A stretch of DNA of 46,433 bases from Prolixibacteraceae bacterium (GTDB taxonomy: Bacteria > Bacteroidota > Bacteroidia > Bacteroidales > Prolixibacteraceae). Location of the stretch: NCBI GenBank assembly GCA_003457135.1, contig DMSQ01000003.1, forward strand, positions 1-46,433. Direction: 5' to 3'. Numbering within the stretch: the stretch's first letter is position 1; every line of letters begins with the position of its first letter. Positions 17,510 to 25,711 of the stretch are shown one piece after another. The position numbers and the translations under genes were made by a program. The notes beneath the pieces are model-generated. The model searched no databases. It was given only the letters and a program-made list of their open reading frames with translations, and was not told the DNA's origin.

Positions 17510-18804
17510 AAACATTCATTCTTTTGATATCCTTTCTTCTAATTCTATTTTTTCATGTTGATGCACAAAACGTTGAAATAATTGGTGACACCATTGAGAT
17601 ACAAATCGATGGTTACAAGACAGGGGAAATTCAATGGCAGTTCTCAAAGGATAAACAAACATGGGAAAATTTAACCAATTCTAATTCAGAAAAATTAACC
17701 TGTAAAGTAACCAAAACAGGTTTTTTTCGTGCAAAAGTTGAAAATGGTAACTGCCCCTATTTTTCGGATGAAACATTTATTTATACACCTTTTACAGATA
17801 ATTCTTTTCCTAAAATAACTGACGAAGGTGCAAAACTAAAAATACAATGGGATTTTAATATTTCCCCTCTATTAGTTAGCCGCTATTTTGTCACGGTTGA
17901 AGGTAAGGATACAACAATTGAGGTTACAGGTAAAAACAATGAGTTGCTTCTCCCTCGTAAGATGGAATATTACAATAAAACCTTTTATATCAAAGCTTTC
18001 ACCAATTGGGGGCTTCAGCTACCCCATCAAACAATAAGATACGAAAATAATTACACCAAATTTTTCACTTGTAAAAACAAGTATATTGCTCACCGGGGTC
18101 TTTCTGCATTGTATCCTGAAAATACAGCTATTGCTTTTGAAAAAGCGAATGAAGCTGGTTTTGAATATGTTGAATGTGATATTTGGCTGACCAAAGACCA
18201 TCAGTGGGTCGTAATTCATGACGAGACAATAGACAGGACTTCTGATGGAACAGGCAAAGTTTCTCAATATACTTTCGACGAATTACAAAAATTCAACTTT
18301 GGAAACACAAAAAGCTTCGGAAGTAAATATCCACAAAAAATATCCTCTATTAAGGAGTTTGTTGAGCTCTGTAAATCAAAAAATGTAAAACCACTAATTG
18401 AACTTAAACACGGAGCTAGTGATCAAGATTACAGAAACTTACTACAGATTGTAAATAATGTGCTTCCATATGAAAAGTATGCGCTAAATAGTTTTGGTCC
18501 AAGTACACTTTATTCAATAAGGAAAATAGACAATGAGGTAATTCTGGGTTTAATTACAGGTATTATTACTCAAAATAATTTCAATGACCTAAAAAGTCTA
18601 TATCCTTGCTTTTATAATATAAATGTTTCGCAAGCTAAACTAGATCAACCATTCAATAGCGTATTGAACAGTGATATTTTTAAACTGTATTCAAATGGGA
18701 CTATTATAAGTATTTGGACAGTCAATGATCCAAAATATTTCGATAATCTCTCACAAAATAACATGTTTATTTTAACAGATATTCTTCCGCCCATTTTCAA
18801 ATAA
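17497..18804 (+). CDS. Secreted glycerophosphodiester phosphodiesterase with N-terminal Ig/FnIII-like domains
   Basis: This 435-residue protein has a signal peptide (FILLISFLLILFFHVDAQ). An Ig-like region follows (about 25-95, with QWQFSKDKQTWENL), then a short FnIII-like region, then a GDPD TIM barrel from about 190. The barrel has the catalytic His199 in AHRG, PENT, the metal-binding VECDIWLT, the second His in VIHDETIDRTSDGTG, and LIELKHG. The family hydrolyses glycerophosphodiesters. The two genes that follow and the transferase at 21141 belong to CDP-glycerol chemistry, so this extracytoplasmic enzyme may trim or recycle glycerol-phosphate groups on the polymer. It lacks its own type IX sorting domain, whereas its overlapping neighbour has one. 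Confidence 0.85.
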   Translation: METIKTFILLISFLLILFFHVDAQNVEIIGDTIEIQIDGYKTGEIQWQFSKDKQTWENLTNSNSEKLTCKVTKTGFFRAKVENGNCPYFSDETFIYTPFTDNSFPKITDEGAKLKIQWDFNISPLLVSRYFVTVEGKDTTIEVTGKNNELLLPRKMEYYNKTFYIKAFTNWGLQLPHQTIRYENNYTKFFTCKNKYIAHRGLSALYPENTAIAFEKANEAGFEYVECDIWLTKDHQWVVIHDETIDRTSDGTGKVSQYTFDELQKFNFGNTKSFGSKYPQKISSIKEFVELCKSKNVKPLIELKHGASDQDYRNLLQIVNNVLPYEKYALNSFGPSTLYSIRKIDNEVILGLITGIITQNNFNDLKSLYPCFYNINVSQAKLDQPFNSVLNSDIFKLYSNGTIISIWTVNDPKYFDNLSQNNMFILTDILPPIFK

Positions 18805-18837
18805 TCATCCGATTAATAGCCATATAAATTTTTAATA

Positions 18838-19290
18838 ATGAAAGATAGAGTTATAGTATTTACATCCGGCACTTTTGATCTTTTCCACTCAAATCACCTA
18901 AAAATGATCAAATATGCACGTGGATTAGGCGATGTGCTTATCGTTGGTGTTAGTACAGACGAATTGGTTTGCTCCTATAAAAAACCTCCAATTATTCCTT
19001 TTGAAGAACGAATGGCAATTGTTGAAGCATTAAAATATCCCGATATTGTTATTCCTCAACATACCTTAAACCATGCACAAAAGGTCAAGGATTTACACAT
19101 TGATATTTTTGTAATAGGTGATGATTGGCGCGGGAAATACGATTATTTAAATGAATTAGGTATTCAGGTATTTTATTTTCCATATGGTGATGGAGTATCT
19201 TCAACAAACCTCAAGCAAAAAATCTCAAAAAAATATTTAAATCTGAAGCTTTCAGCCGACAAGCATGAAAATCCGGATATTATTAAATAA
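18838..19290 (+). CDS. tagD: Glycerol-3-phosphate cytidylyltransferase-like protein (TagD/GCT family)
   Basis: This 150-residue cytoplasmic enzyme has a single nucleotidyltransferase domain. SGTFDLFHSNHLKMI contains the catalytic His17-x-x-His20 (usual form HxGH, here HSNH). Also present are GVSTDELV, KKPPIIPFEERM, VIGDDWRGKYD and GVSSTNLK, which stands for the RTEGISTT signature. The predicted reaction is CTP plus glycerol phosphate to CDP-glycerol and pyrophosphate. The RTEG part is changed to YGDG, so a related substrate (another polyol phosphate or phosphoethanolamine-type) is possible. It provides the donor for the transferase at 21141. Confidence 0.82.
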   Translation: MKDRVIVFTSGTFDLFHSNHLKMIKYARGLGDVLIVGVSTDELVCSYKKPPIIPFEERMAIVEALKYPDIVIPQHTLNHAQKVKDLHIDIFVIGDDWRGKYDYLNELGIQVFYFPYGDGVSSTNLKQKISKKYLNLKLSADKHENPDIIK

Positions 19291-19296
19291 ACATTT

Positions 19297-20022
19297 ATGA
19301 AATATGCATTAGTTACAGGAGGAACAAAGGGAATAGGGAAAGCCATTAGCCAAGCCCTTTTAGAGAGGAATTATTTTGTAATTCTAAATTATGCTAATGA
19401 TGACGATAGTGCCAATGAAACCTATATTGAATTAAATAAACAGTATTCAGATCAATTACGCATAATTAAAGAAGATTTAAGCCAACCTGAGAATATTGCA
19501 ATTTTCTGTAACAAAGTTAAAGAGATAACTAAGAGCATTGAAGTTTTGGTGCTGAATGCCGGAAAAACCGATCGTTCTTCTTTTGGTGAAACAGATTATA
19601 ATACCTGGCTGAGTGTTTTTGAAACTAATCTTTTCGCACCTTATTTTATTATTCAGGAACTAAATTCGATTATGCCATGGGACAGCTCAATTATTGTCAC
19701 AGGCTCGGTGATGGGTATTTATCCACATTCAATGTCTATATCTTATGGCGTATCGAAGGCAGCCGTGCATGCCATGGTCAAGAATTTGGTAAAATTCCTT
19801 TCTCCATTTGGAATTAGGATTAATGCTATTGCACCTGGTTTTATTGAAACTGAATGGCAAAAGAATAAACCGGACGAGATTAAAAAGAACATTGAAAGGA
19901 AAATATCACTGAGCAGATTTGGTACTCCTGAAGAAATAGCAGAAGCAGTTATATTTTTAATTCATAATAAATATATTAATGGGGAAATATTAAAAGTAGA
20001 TGGCGCATATTCATTTATGTAA
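19297..20022 (+). CDS. Short-chain dehydrogenase/reductase (FabG-like) in the CDP-glycerol module
   Basis: This 241-residue classical SDR has the cofactor motif TGGTKGIGKA (7-16), NAG at about 89-91, a catalytic Ser in VTGSVMG, the YGVSK Tyr/Lys pair, and IAPGFIETEW. It begins 6 nt after the cytidylyltransferase stop, suggesting joint function. A reductase beside a cytidylyltransferase fits synthesis of an activated polyol. In pneumococcal capsule loci a reductase acts with a cytidylyltransferase to make CDP-2-glycerol, so reduction of a keto-triose is one possibility. The substrate cannot be read from sequence. A housekeeping FabG role is less likely in this position. Confidence 0.75.
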   Translation: MKYALVTGGTKGIGKAISQALLERNYFVILNYANDDDSANETYIELNKQYSDQLRIIKEDLSQPENIAIFCNKVKEITKSIEVLVLNAGKTDRSSFGETDYNTWLSVFETNLFAPYFIIQELNSIMPWDSSIIVTGSVMGIYPHSMSISYGVSKAAVHAMVKNLVKFLSPFGIRINAIAPGFIETEWQKNKPDEIKKNIERKISLSRFGTPEEIAEAVIFLIHNKYINGEILKVDGAYSFM

Positions 20023-20145
20023 ATTAACACAAAATACAAAAAGTAAATTTTATGAATATGTAATATCAAATAAATAGCGATATTAATAATTTATAACATA
20101 TTTTTTAATCAGAAAGAATTGAAATAGTTACCAGAAATATTAAGG

Positions 20146-21024
20146 ATGAAAATAATTTGTATAGTTGGTGGTCTTGGAAATCAGATGTTTCAGTATGCAT
20201 TTTATTGTGCTGTTAAAAATCGATATCCAAATACATTTATTGATATTAGCGGATTTAATAACTATAAACTACATAATGGTTATGAACTTGAGCGAATCTT
20301 CAAAATTAATGCTCCAATTGCAAATTTTGATGAAATCAAGAATCTGACTAATCTTAATAAATATAACCTTGTATCAAGACTAAAAAGAAAAATAGTAGCT
20401 TCAGGTCTAAAAGCAGGCCTCCGAGAATGTGAATATTTGGAAATCTCTCCCATTCCCAACCTTAATCTCCTCGATGACAAAACCGTAAAGTATTATTGGG
20501 GTTACTTTCAGAGTGAAAAATATTTCAATTCTATAAGTGAATTTATTAGGTCTGAATTCAAATTTAGACTTCCATTAGACGAAAAAAATCTATTTCTTTC
20601 TCAAAAAATTAGATCTGAAAATGCGGTGAGTGTTCATATTAGGAGAGGTGATTATTTATCCAATAATTACTTTAAAGGTATATGCACTACTGATTATTAT
20701 AAAAATGCGATCAAATACCTTTTATCCAAAGAACAAAATTTAATATTTTACTTCTTCTCAGACGATATTAAATGGGTTAAATTAAATATTTTAATGAATA
20801 TTAATTGTGAATATATTGATTGGAACGTTGGCCCTGATAGTTATAAAGATATGCAGTTAATGAGTTTATGCAAGCATAATATCATTGCGAATAGTAGCTT
20901 TAGTTGGTGGGGGGCTTGGCTTAATACAAATGAAAACAAGATTGTTGTTTCGCCCAATAAATGGGATAACAAAAAAAATAATAAAATAGATTCAATTATA
21001 CCCGACACCTGGATAAGAATATGA
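20146..21024 (+). CDS. Alpha-1,2-fucosyltransferase family (GT11) glycosyltransferase
   Basis: This 292-residue cytoplasmic or membrane-associated glycosyltransferase has all GT11 signatures: the N-terminal GGLGNQMFQYAF (8-19), HIRRGDY (from His164) for GDP binding, and the late NSSFSWWGAWLN motif. GT11 enzymes transfer L-fucose from GDP-fucose in alpha-1,2 linkage. The donor would come from Fkp, encoded at the end of the locus. Some GT11 members use other GDP-deoxyhexoses. The gene is visibly A/T-rich. Confidence 0.87.
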   Translation: MKIICIVGGLGNQMFQYAFYCAVKNRYPNTFIDISGFNNYKLHNGYELERIFKINAPIANFDEIKNLTNLNKYNLVSRLKRKIVASGLKAGLRECEYLEISPIPNLNLLDDKTVKYYWGYFQSEKYFNSISEFIRSEFKFRLPLDEKNLFLSQKIRSENAVSVHIRRGDYLSNNYFKGICTTDYYKNAIKYLLSKEQNLIFYFFSDDIKWVKLNILMNINCEYIDWNVGPDSYKDMQLMSLCKHNIIANSSFSWWGAWLNTNENKIVVSPNKWDNKKNNKIDSIIPDTWIRI

Positions 21025-21060
21025 AACGAGCCATGAGAGATAATCTCACACAGACGAATG

Positions 21061-21103
21061 ATCCCGAGTACTCGGGATGGCGAGTTCTCCCGATGGATCG
21101 GGA
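21061..21103. repeat. Pair of short palindromes between the GT11 and glycerophosphotransferase genes
   Basis: The perfect 18-bp palindrome ATCCCGAGTACTCGGGAT (21061-21078) is followed by TCCCGAT-gg-ATCGGGA (21088-21103). Both carry a CCCGA/TCGGG core. This G+C-rich patch stands out in a very A/T-rich segment and resembles a REP or insertion-site remnant. It is unrelated in sequence to the array at 3.2-3.5 kb. No T tract follows, so it is not a standard terminator. Confidence 0.6.
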
Positions 21104-21140
21104 CAGGCTATGTGGCAATTAAAAAACAAATTATTAACAG

Positions 21141-22295
21141 ATGAAAATAGTGATAGAAAATATTATATTCCTGATTTTAAAAATCATTAATAATCTAATC
21201 CCAAAGAATCATAACAATATAGTCTTTATTAGTAGGCCTGATTTTTCGGACAATGCAAAAATCATGTACGACTATGTTAAGTATAGAACAACAAAGACGA
21301 TTTTTTGGATTTGCTTTGATAAGAGCACAAACATATTTTTAAACAACAACTTGCAAATTAAATCCTATTACTTATTCAGCATTCAAGGCTTCTCTAAATA
21401 TTTACGGACTAAATACATTTTCACAAGTAGCTCAAGCTTATGGCAAATTAAAGCACATTCACAAAAGCAATACGAATTGTGGCATGGAATGCCATTGAAG
21501 ACCGTATTGTGTATGGGAGAAGAACATGCAAAACCTCATCGCTATGCCAGCACAGTAACAAAACGATTTGCAACTTCTACATTGACTAAAGCAATTCTTT
21601 CTGCATGTTTTGATTTTAACGCGATGAAAATTGAGGTAACAGGACAGCCCAGAACCGATGCGCTTTTTTCAAAAAAACAAAACCTAAAGATTATTTATGA
21701 AGATATATTATGCTTTAAAAAGATTATTTTATACATGCCAACTTACAGGCAGGGTTATTTAGATAAAAATGAGGGCAGAACACTTGACTTAAATATATTT
21801 GGATTAGAATCTTTCAATTATGATTCATTTATTCAATTTTTAGAAAAAAATAACATTTTATTCTTATGGAAGTTACATCCTTTTGAAGAATCCTTTTTCC
21901 TGAATAAATATACACCGCAGAATAATTTCAGAAATTTATCACACAGGTTACTAATAAATAATGGATTAGATATTAATGAAGTACTTGGAGAGATTGACAT
22001 TCTGGTCACAGATTATTCTTCAATATATATTGATTTCTTATTAACTGATAAAAAAATGATCTTCTTGCCAATTGATTTAGAGATTTATAAGGAAAAGAGA
22101 GGGTTTATCCTTGAACCATATGAATATTGGACCCCTGGGCCAAAAGTGCATTCACAATTGGGATTAGAAAATGAGATTATTTCTTCAAAGGATGAATATT
22201 CAGAACAAAGAGTTACAATCAGAAATCTTCTACATCAATTTAATGACGGTAATTCTTGTGAAAGAATCTGGAGCTCAATTAGTGATGACTTTTAA
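21141..22295 (+). CDS. CDP-glycerol:poly(glycerophosphate) glycerophosphotransferase family protein (TagB/TagF-like)
   Basis: This 384-residue protein has an N-terminal hydrophobic patch (ENIIFLILKIINNLI) and the glycerophosphotransferase family motifs: LWHGMPLK (Trp114, His115) with the catalytic His, GQPRTDALF, YMPTYRQG, WKLHPFEE, and DILVTDYSSIYIDFLLTDKK, ending in GPKVHS. The family moves glycerol- or ribitol-phosphate from a CDP donor onto a glycan acceptor, as in wall teichoic acids. With the cytidylyltransferase at 18838 it makes a complete activation-transfer pair. At this length it lacks the extra N-terminal domain of large TagF polymerases, so a single addition is as plausible as chain synthesis. 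Confidence 0.87.
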   Translation: MKIVIENIIFLILKIINNLIPKNHNNIVFISRPDFSDNAKIMYDYVKYRTTKTIFWICFDKSTNIFLNNNLQIKSYYLFSIQGFSKYLRTKYIFTSSSSLWQIKAHSQKQYELWHGMPLKTVLCMGEEHAKPHRYASTVTKRFATSTLTKAILSACFDFNAMKIEVTGQPRTDALFSKKQNLKIIYEDILCFKKIILYMPTYRQGYLDKNEGRTLDLNIFGLESFNYDSFIQFLEKNNILFLWKLHPFEESFFLNKYTPQNNFRNLSHRLLINNGLDINEVLGEIDILVTDYSSIYIDFLLTDKKMIFLPIDLEIYKEKRGFILEPYEYWTPGPKVHSQLGLENEIISSKDEYSEQRVTIRNLLHQFNDGNSCERIWSSISDDF

Positions 22296-22348
22296 GATAA
22301 AATGCTTTACGGTTTTTAAAAAAATAGCTTCATTAGATTATTATTTTT

Positions 22349-22593
22349 AGAGACTGTTTAAATTTGATTTATTCAATATGTATCAAAGTTCAACCCCTTC
22401 AGGGTTGCTGGATTATATCATTCATTTTCCGTGGGTTAACACCCACGGTTATTAAAATCACACCCTTTCAGGGTTGTAAAGAACCAAAAGTCCGAAGGAC
22501 TTGAATTTGAATAACCTCCGGTTTCACCGGAGGCAAATGAACCAATAAGTTTGAGAACCCCGAGTGGGTTCAATATAAATTTAAACAGTCTCT
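22349..22593. mobile_element. 245-bp inverted-repeat element packed with hairpins (MITE-like)
   Basis: The 474-nt gene-free gap 22296-22769 holds this element. Perfect 17-nt terminal inverted repeats AGAGACTGTTTAAATTT lie at 22349-22365 and, reversed, at 22577-22593. Between them are six hairpins: CAACCC/GGGTTG (22391-22407), CCGTGGGT-taac-ACCCACGG (22429-22448), ACCCT/AGGGT (22462-22474), AAGTCC-gaa-GGACTT (22488-22502), CCTCCGGT-ttc-ACCGGAGG (22515-22533) and GAACCC/GGGTTC (22555-22571). No coding potential is seen, so it would need a transposase in trans. It separates the glycerol-phosphate module from the nonulosonic-acid module. Confidence 0.75.
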
Positions 22594-22623
22594 TAGAAAT
22601 TTTTTAATTTTTATATCAGACAT

Positions 22624-22707
22624 ATGAAGTATATTTTTAAACGAATAGTGTCATTATTTCCTTTTTTTACTTCGATTAGGAAGTTTGGACACAATCTCTT
22701 AAAATAA
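22624..22707 (+). other. 27-codon mini-ORF, possible gene remnant
   Basis: An ATG at 22624 opens MKYIFKRIVSLFPFFTS and ends after 27 codons. The sequence looks like the amphipathic N terminus of a glycosyltransferase or FkbM methyltransferase that has lost its body. It sits between the inverted-repeat element and the dehydratase gene. It is more likely a fossil than a functional peptide. Confidence 0.25.
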
Positions 22708-22769
22708 CGATTTTATTCCCTTTGTATTCATAAGTTATGTTTATTTAAAAATATTAAATAATTAAAAAA

Positions 22770-23786
22770 ATGCTCAATTTTAAATCTGTACTAATTACCG
22801 GTGGAACTGGTTCTTTTGGTAAAAAATTCATTGAAACAATTTTAACCCGATACCCAGAAGTTAAACGAATAGTCATTTATTCACGCGATGAGTTAAAACA
22901 ATCTGAGTTAAAACAAAAATACCCTGATTATAAATATCCGCAATTGCGGTTCTTTATAGGTGATGTACGTGATGGGGCAAGGCTCAAGCGTGCATGCGAA
23001 GGAGTTGATGTAATCATACATGCAGCAGCAATAAAACAAGTTGATACCGCTGAATACAATCCCGATGAATGTGTAAAAACAAATGTACATGGCGCACAAA
23101 ATGTAATAGATGCTGCACTTTCCAACAATGTTAAGGAAGTTGTAGCATTATCAACCGATAAAGCATGTGCACCAATTAATCTTTATGGTGCAACTAAATT
23201 GGTTTCGGATAAACTTTTTACTGCAGCAAATAATATAAAAGGCAGTCGGAATATTCGGTTTTCTGCTGTCCGATATGGTAATGTGATGGGTTCCCGTGGT
23301 TCGGTAATTCCTTTCTTTTTGAATAAGCGTAAAGAAGGTATTATACCCATTACACATCCCGACATGACCCGTTTTAATATTTCATTACAGGCAGGTGTCG
23401 ATTTGGTTATGTATGCCATTGGGCACCATTTGGGAGGTGAAATATTTGTACCTAAAATTCCATCCTATAAAATTATGGATGTTGCAACAGCCATTGCACC
23501 TTCATGTAAAACCAAGGTTGTAGGTATCCGCCCTGGTGAAAAATTACACGAAGAAATGATAACTGAAACTGATGCCCTCAGTACCATTGATCTTGGCAGG
23601 TATTACGCTATATTACCATCGGTTTCTGATCGACTAACAAAAGAAGATTATTTAAAACATTACAAGGCAGTTGAGGTTGACTCTGGGTTTAAATATAATT
23701 CAGGTACCAATACAGAATGGGAAACAATAGAGACCTTGCGTGAAAAAATTAAACAATTTGTTGATCCAAATTTTGAAGTTTTATGA
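22770..23786 (+). CDS. UDP-GlcNAc 4,6-dehydratase (PseB-like)
   Basis: This 338-residue extended SDR of the PseB/FlaA1-type soluble dehydratases has the NAD-binding GGTGSFGKKF (11-20), YSRDELKQ, GDVRDGARL, HAAAIKQVDTAEYNP, STDKACAP, YGATK and RYGNVMGSRGSVIP. It removes water from UDP-GlcNAc to give a 4-keto-6-deoxy sugar, often with C5 inversion, the first step to pseudaminic-type nonulosonic acids. It overlaps the next gene by 4 nt (ATGA). The aminotransferase and NeuB-type synthase follow in the same run. Confidence 0.87.
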   Translation: MLNFKSVLITGGTGSFGKKFIETILTRYPEVKRIVIYSRDELKQSELKQKYPDYKYPQLRFFIGDVRDGARLKRACEGVDVIIHAAAIKQVDTAEYNPDECVKTNVHGAQNVIDAALSNNVKEVVALSTDKACAPINLYGATKLVSDKLFTAANNIKGSRNIRFSAVRYGNVMGSRGSVIPFFLNKRKEGIIPITHPDMTRFNISLQAGVDLVMYAIGHHLGGEIFVPKIPSYKIMDVATAIAPSCKTKVVGIRPGEKLHEEMITETDALSTIDLGRYYAILPSVSDRLTKEDYLKHYKAVEVDSGFKYNSGTNTEWETIETLREKIKQFVDPNFEVL

Positions 23787-24520
23787 TTGCCGCAATAATA
23801 CAGGCAAGAACAGGCTCCACCAGATTATCCAATAAGGTATTTAAAACCCTTTGTGGGAAGCCGCTTATCTGGCACATAACAAACAGACTAAAATATTCGC
23901 AAAAAATCGATAAAATAATTTTAGCAACAACTACGACTAAAAATGACAATGTACTCGAATCCTGGGCATTAAAAAATAATATACCCTGTTTTAGAGGCAG
24001 TGAGAATGATGTCCTTAGCAGGTATTATCATTCTGCACAACATTTTAAAGTTGATACCATTGTAAGAATAACCGCTGATGATCCGTTTAAAGATCCCCAA
24101 ATTATTGATGAGGTCATAAATCTTTTTGAAGAAAATAATCTGGATTTTGCATATAACAACAATCCTCCAACTTTCCCGGAAGGATTAGATGCTGAAGTTT
24201 TTTCGTTCAATGCTTTGGAAAAAGCTTTCAATAATTCGACCGATCCTTTTGAAAGAGAACATGTAACTCAATATTTCTACAGAAATCCTTCGATATTCAG
24301 TCAAGCCTGTCTAAAAAATCCAATTGATCTTTCTTACCTTCGTTGGACAATCGACACCCAGCAAGATTGGGATATGGCAGAGATTGTTTATAACAAACTC
24401 TATCCAATCAAAACCAATTTTAGCATGTCCGACATTCTGGAATTAATAAATAAAGAACCATATATTGCAAAAATCAACTCAGCGGTAAAACGCAGCGCAA
24501 TGTATACAAACAACAAATAA
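23783..24520 (+). CDS. SpsF/NeuA-type cytidylyltransferase family protein
   Basis: This 245-residue protein begins MIAAIIQARTGSTRLSNKV, the typical nucleotide-binding start of SpsF and related CMP-sugar cytidylyltransferases. It also has GKPLIWHITNRL, FRGSENDVLSRYY, VRITADDPFKDP (metal-binding Asp) and RWTIDTQQDW. The predicted role is activation of the nonulosonic acid with CTP. It is translationally coupled to the dehydratase and only 2 nt separate it from the aminotransferase. Naming the exact sugar is not possible from sequence. Confidence 0.8.
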   Translation: MIAAIIQARTGSTRLSNKVFKTLCGKPLIWHITNRLKYSQKIDKIILATTTTKNDNVLESWALKNNIPCFRGSENDVLSRYYHSAQHFKVDTIVRITADDPFKDPQIIDEVINLFEENNLDFAYNNNPPTFPEGLDAEVFSFNALEKAFNNSTDPFEREHVTQYFYRNPSIFSQACLKNPIDLSYLRWTIDTQQDWDMAEIVYNKLYPIKTNFSMSDILELINKEPYIAKINSAVKRSAMYTNNK

Positions 24521-24522
24521 TT

Positions 24523-25695
24523 ATGAAGAGGTTTACTGATCTAGAAAAAAAGTATGTATTGGAGGCCGTTGAAAATGAATTTAGTACTTCCAAAAATAGC
24601 ATATTCAACAACCGGATGGAACAGAAATTCTGTGAACTATTTAATGCAAAATACGCTATTGGTCATGTGAATGGCACCCAAACTATGCATACTGCTTTAG
24701 TTGCTCTTGGAATAAAAGCGGGAGAGGAAGTTATTGTACCCCCTTTGACCATGTCGAGTACTGCTCTTGCAGTCTTACAAAACAATAGCATCCCTGTTTT
24801 TGCAGATGTCGATCTTGCCACATTTAATATTGACCCCGAATCGGTAAAAAAATGTATTACCGAAAAAACCAGAGCCATTATTTCTGTTTCACTGTATGGA
24901 CTTAGTCCCGACTACGATAAGTTACTGGAAATTTGCATAGAGCATAATCTCTATCTCATCGAAGATAATGCAGAATGTTTTCTGGGAACCTATAAAGGTA
25001 AGTTAGTTGGTCAATTTGGGGACTTTTCCAGTTTTAGCTTTCAGGCAAGCAAACATATTACATGTGGAGAAGGTGGAATGCTCACAACCGACAATGAAGA
25101 ATTTGCAAACAATGCGAGAAGGTTCAGCAGTCTGGGTTACGCCGGAGTGAGCGCCAAACAAGGAAAGATTACCCGTAATGATATTCAGGATCCAAATTAT
25201 AGTCGCCACGTTTCGTTAGGATTTAATTACCGCATGTCTGAGGTAAATGCAGCAGTTGTACTTGGTCAATTGGAAAGAGCAGAAGAACTGGTTGACCAAC
25301 GTGTTAAAGTAGCAAAGATTTTTGATCAGGCAATCGAAGGAACAAACCTTTTAACCCGTCAGGCTGAACCGGAAGGATACAATAACTCTTATTGGGCATA
25401 TAGTGCGGCTCTTAATACCGATAATCCAAAAGTTGATTGGTATCGTTTCCGCGATCTTTTCCAGAAAAACGGAGGTGATGGATTTTATGCAGCTTGGAAA
25501 CTGTCATACAACGAACCATTATTTAAAAATGAAATTCAAAATGGGGACGGTGTTTGGCAAAAATACAATGAAAAGCTTTGCCCTGTTTCCGAATACCTTC
25601 AACCCCGGATGATACAGTTAAAAACAAATTATTGGGACTTATCCGAAGCTGAATCACAGGCTGAAATTTTAAATAAAACGATAAAAATGTTCTAA
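24523..25695 (+). CDS. DegT/DnrJ/EryC1-family PLP aminotransferase (PseC-like)
   Basis: This 390-residue sugar aminotransferase has NGTQTMHTALVALGI for phosphate binding, VPPLTMSSTALAVL, LIEDNAECFLG with the Asp that pairs with the pyridine nitrogen, and FSFQASKHITCGEGGML with the Schiff-base lysine. Further on is FNYRMSEVNAAVVLGQLER. It is predicted to aminate C4 of the keto-sugar made by the upstream dehydratase, using glutamate. The tight spacing in the run 22770-27970 supports a single pathway. Confidence 0.87.
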   Translation: MKRFTDLEKKYVLEAVENEFSTSKNSIFNNRMEQKFCELFNAKYAIGHVNGTQTMHTALVALGIKAGEEVIVPPLTMSSTALAVLQNNSIPVFADVDLATFNIDPESVKKCITEKTRAIISVSLYGLSPDYDKLLEICIEHNLYLIEDNAECFLGTYKGKLVGQFGDFSSFSFQASKHITCGEGGMLTTDNEEFANNARRFSSLGYAGVSAKQGKITRNDIQDPNYSRHVSLGFNYRMSEVNAAVVLGQLERAEELVDQRVKVAKIFDQAIEGTNLLTRQAEPEGYNNSYWAYSAALNTDNPKVDWYRFRDLFQKNGGDGFYAAWKLSYNEPLFKNEIQNGDGVWQKYNEKLCPVSEYLQPRMIQLKTNYWDLSEAESQAEILNKTIKMF

Positions 25696-25711
25696 TCTAA
25701 AAGCATTTACT

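Noticed and set aside
22624..22707. 27-residue ORF as a functional small protein
   Set aside because: It lacks a convincing ribosome-binding context or known family and looks like the leftover N terminus of a larger lost gene; listed only as a possible remnant.
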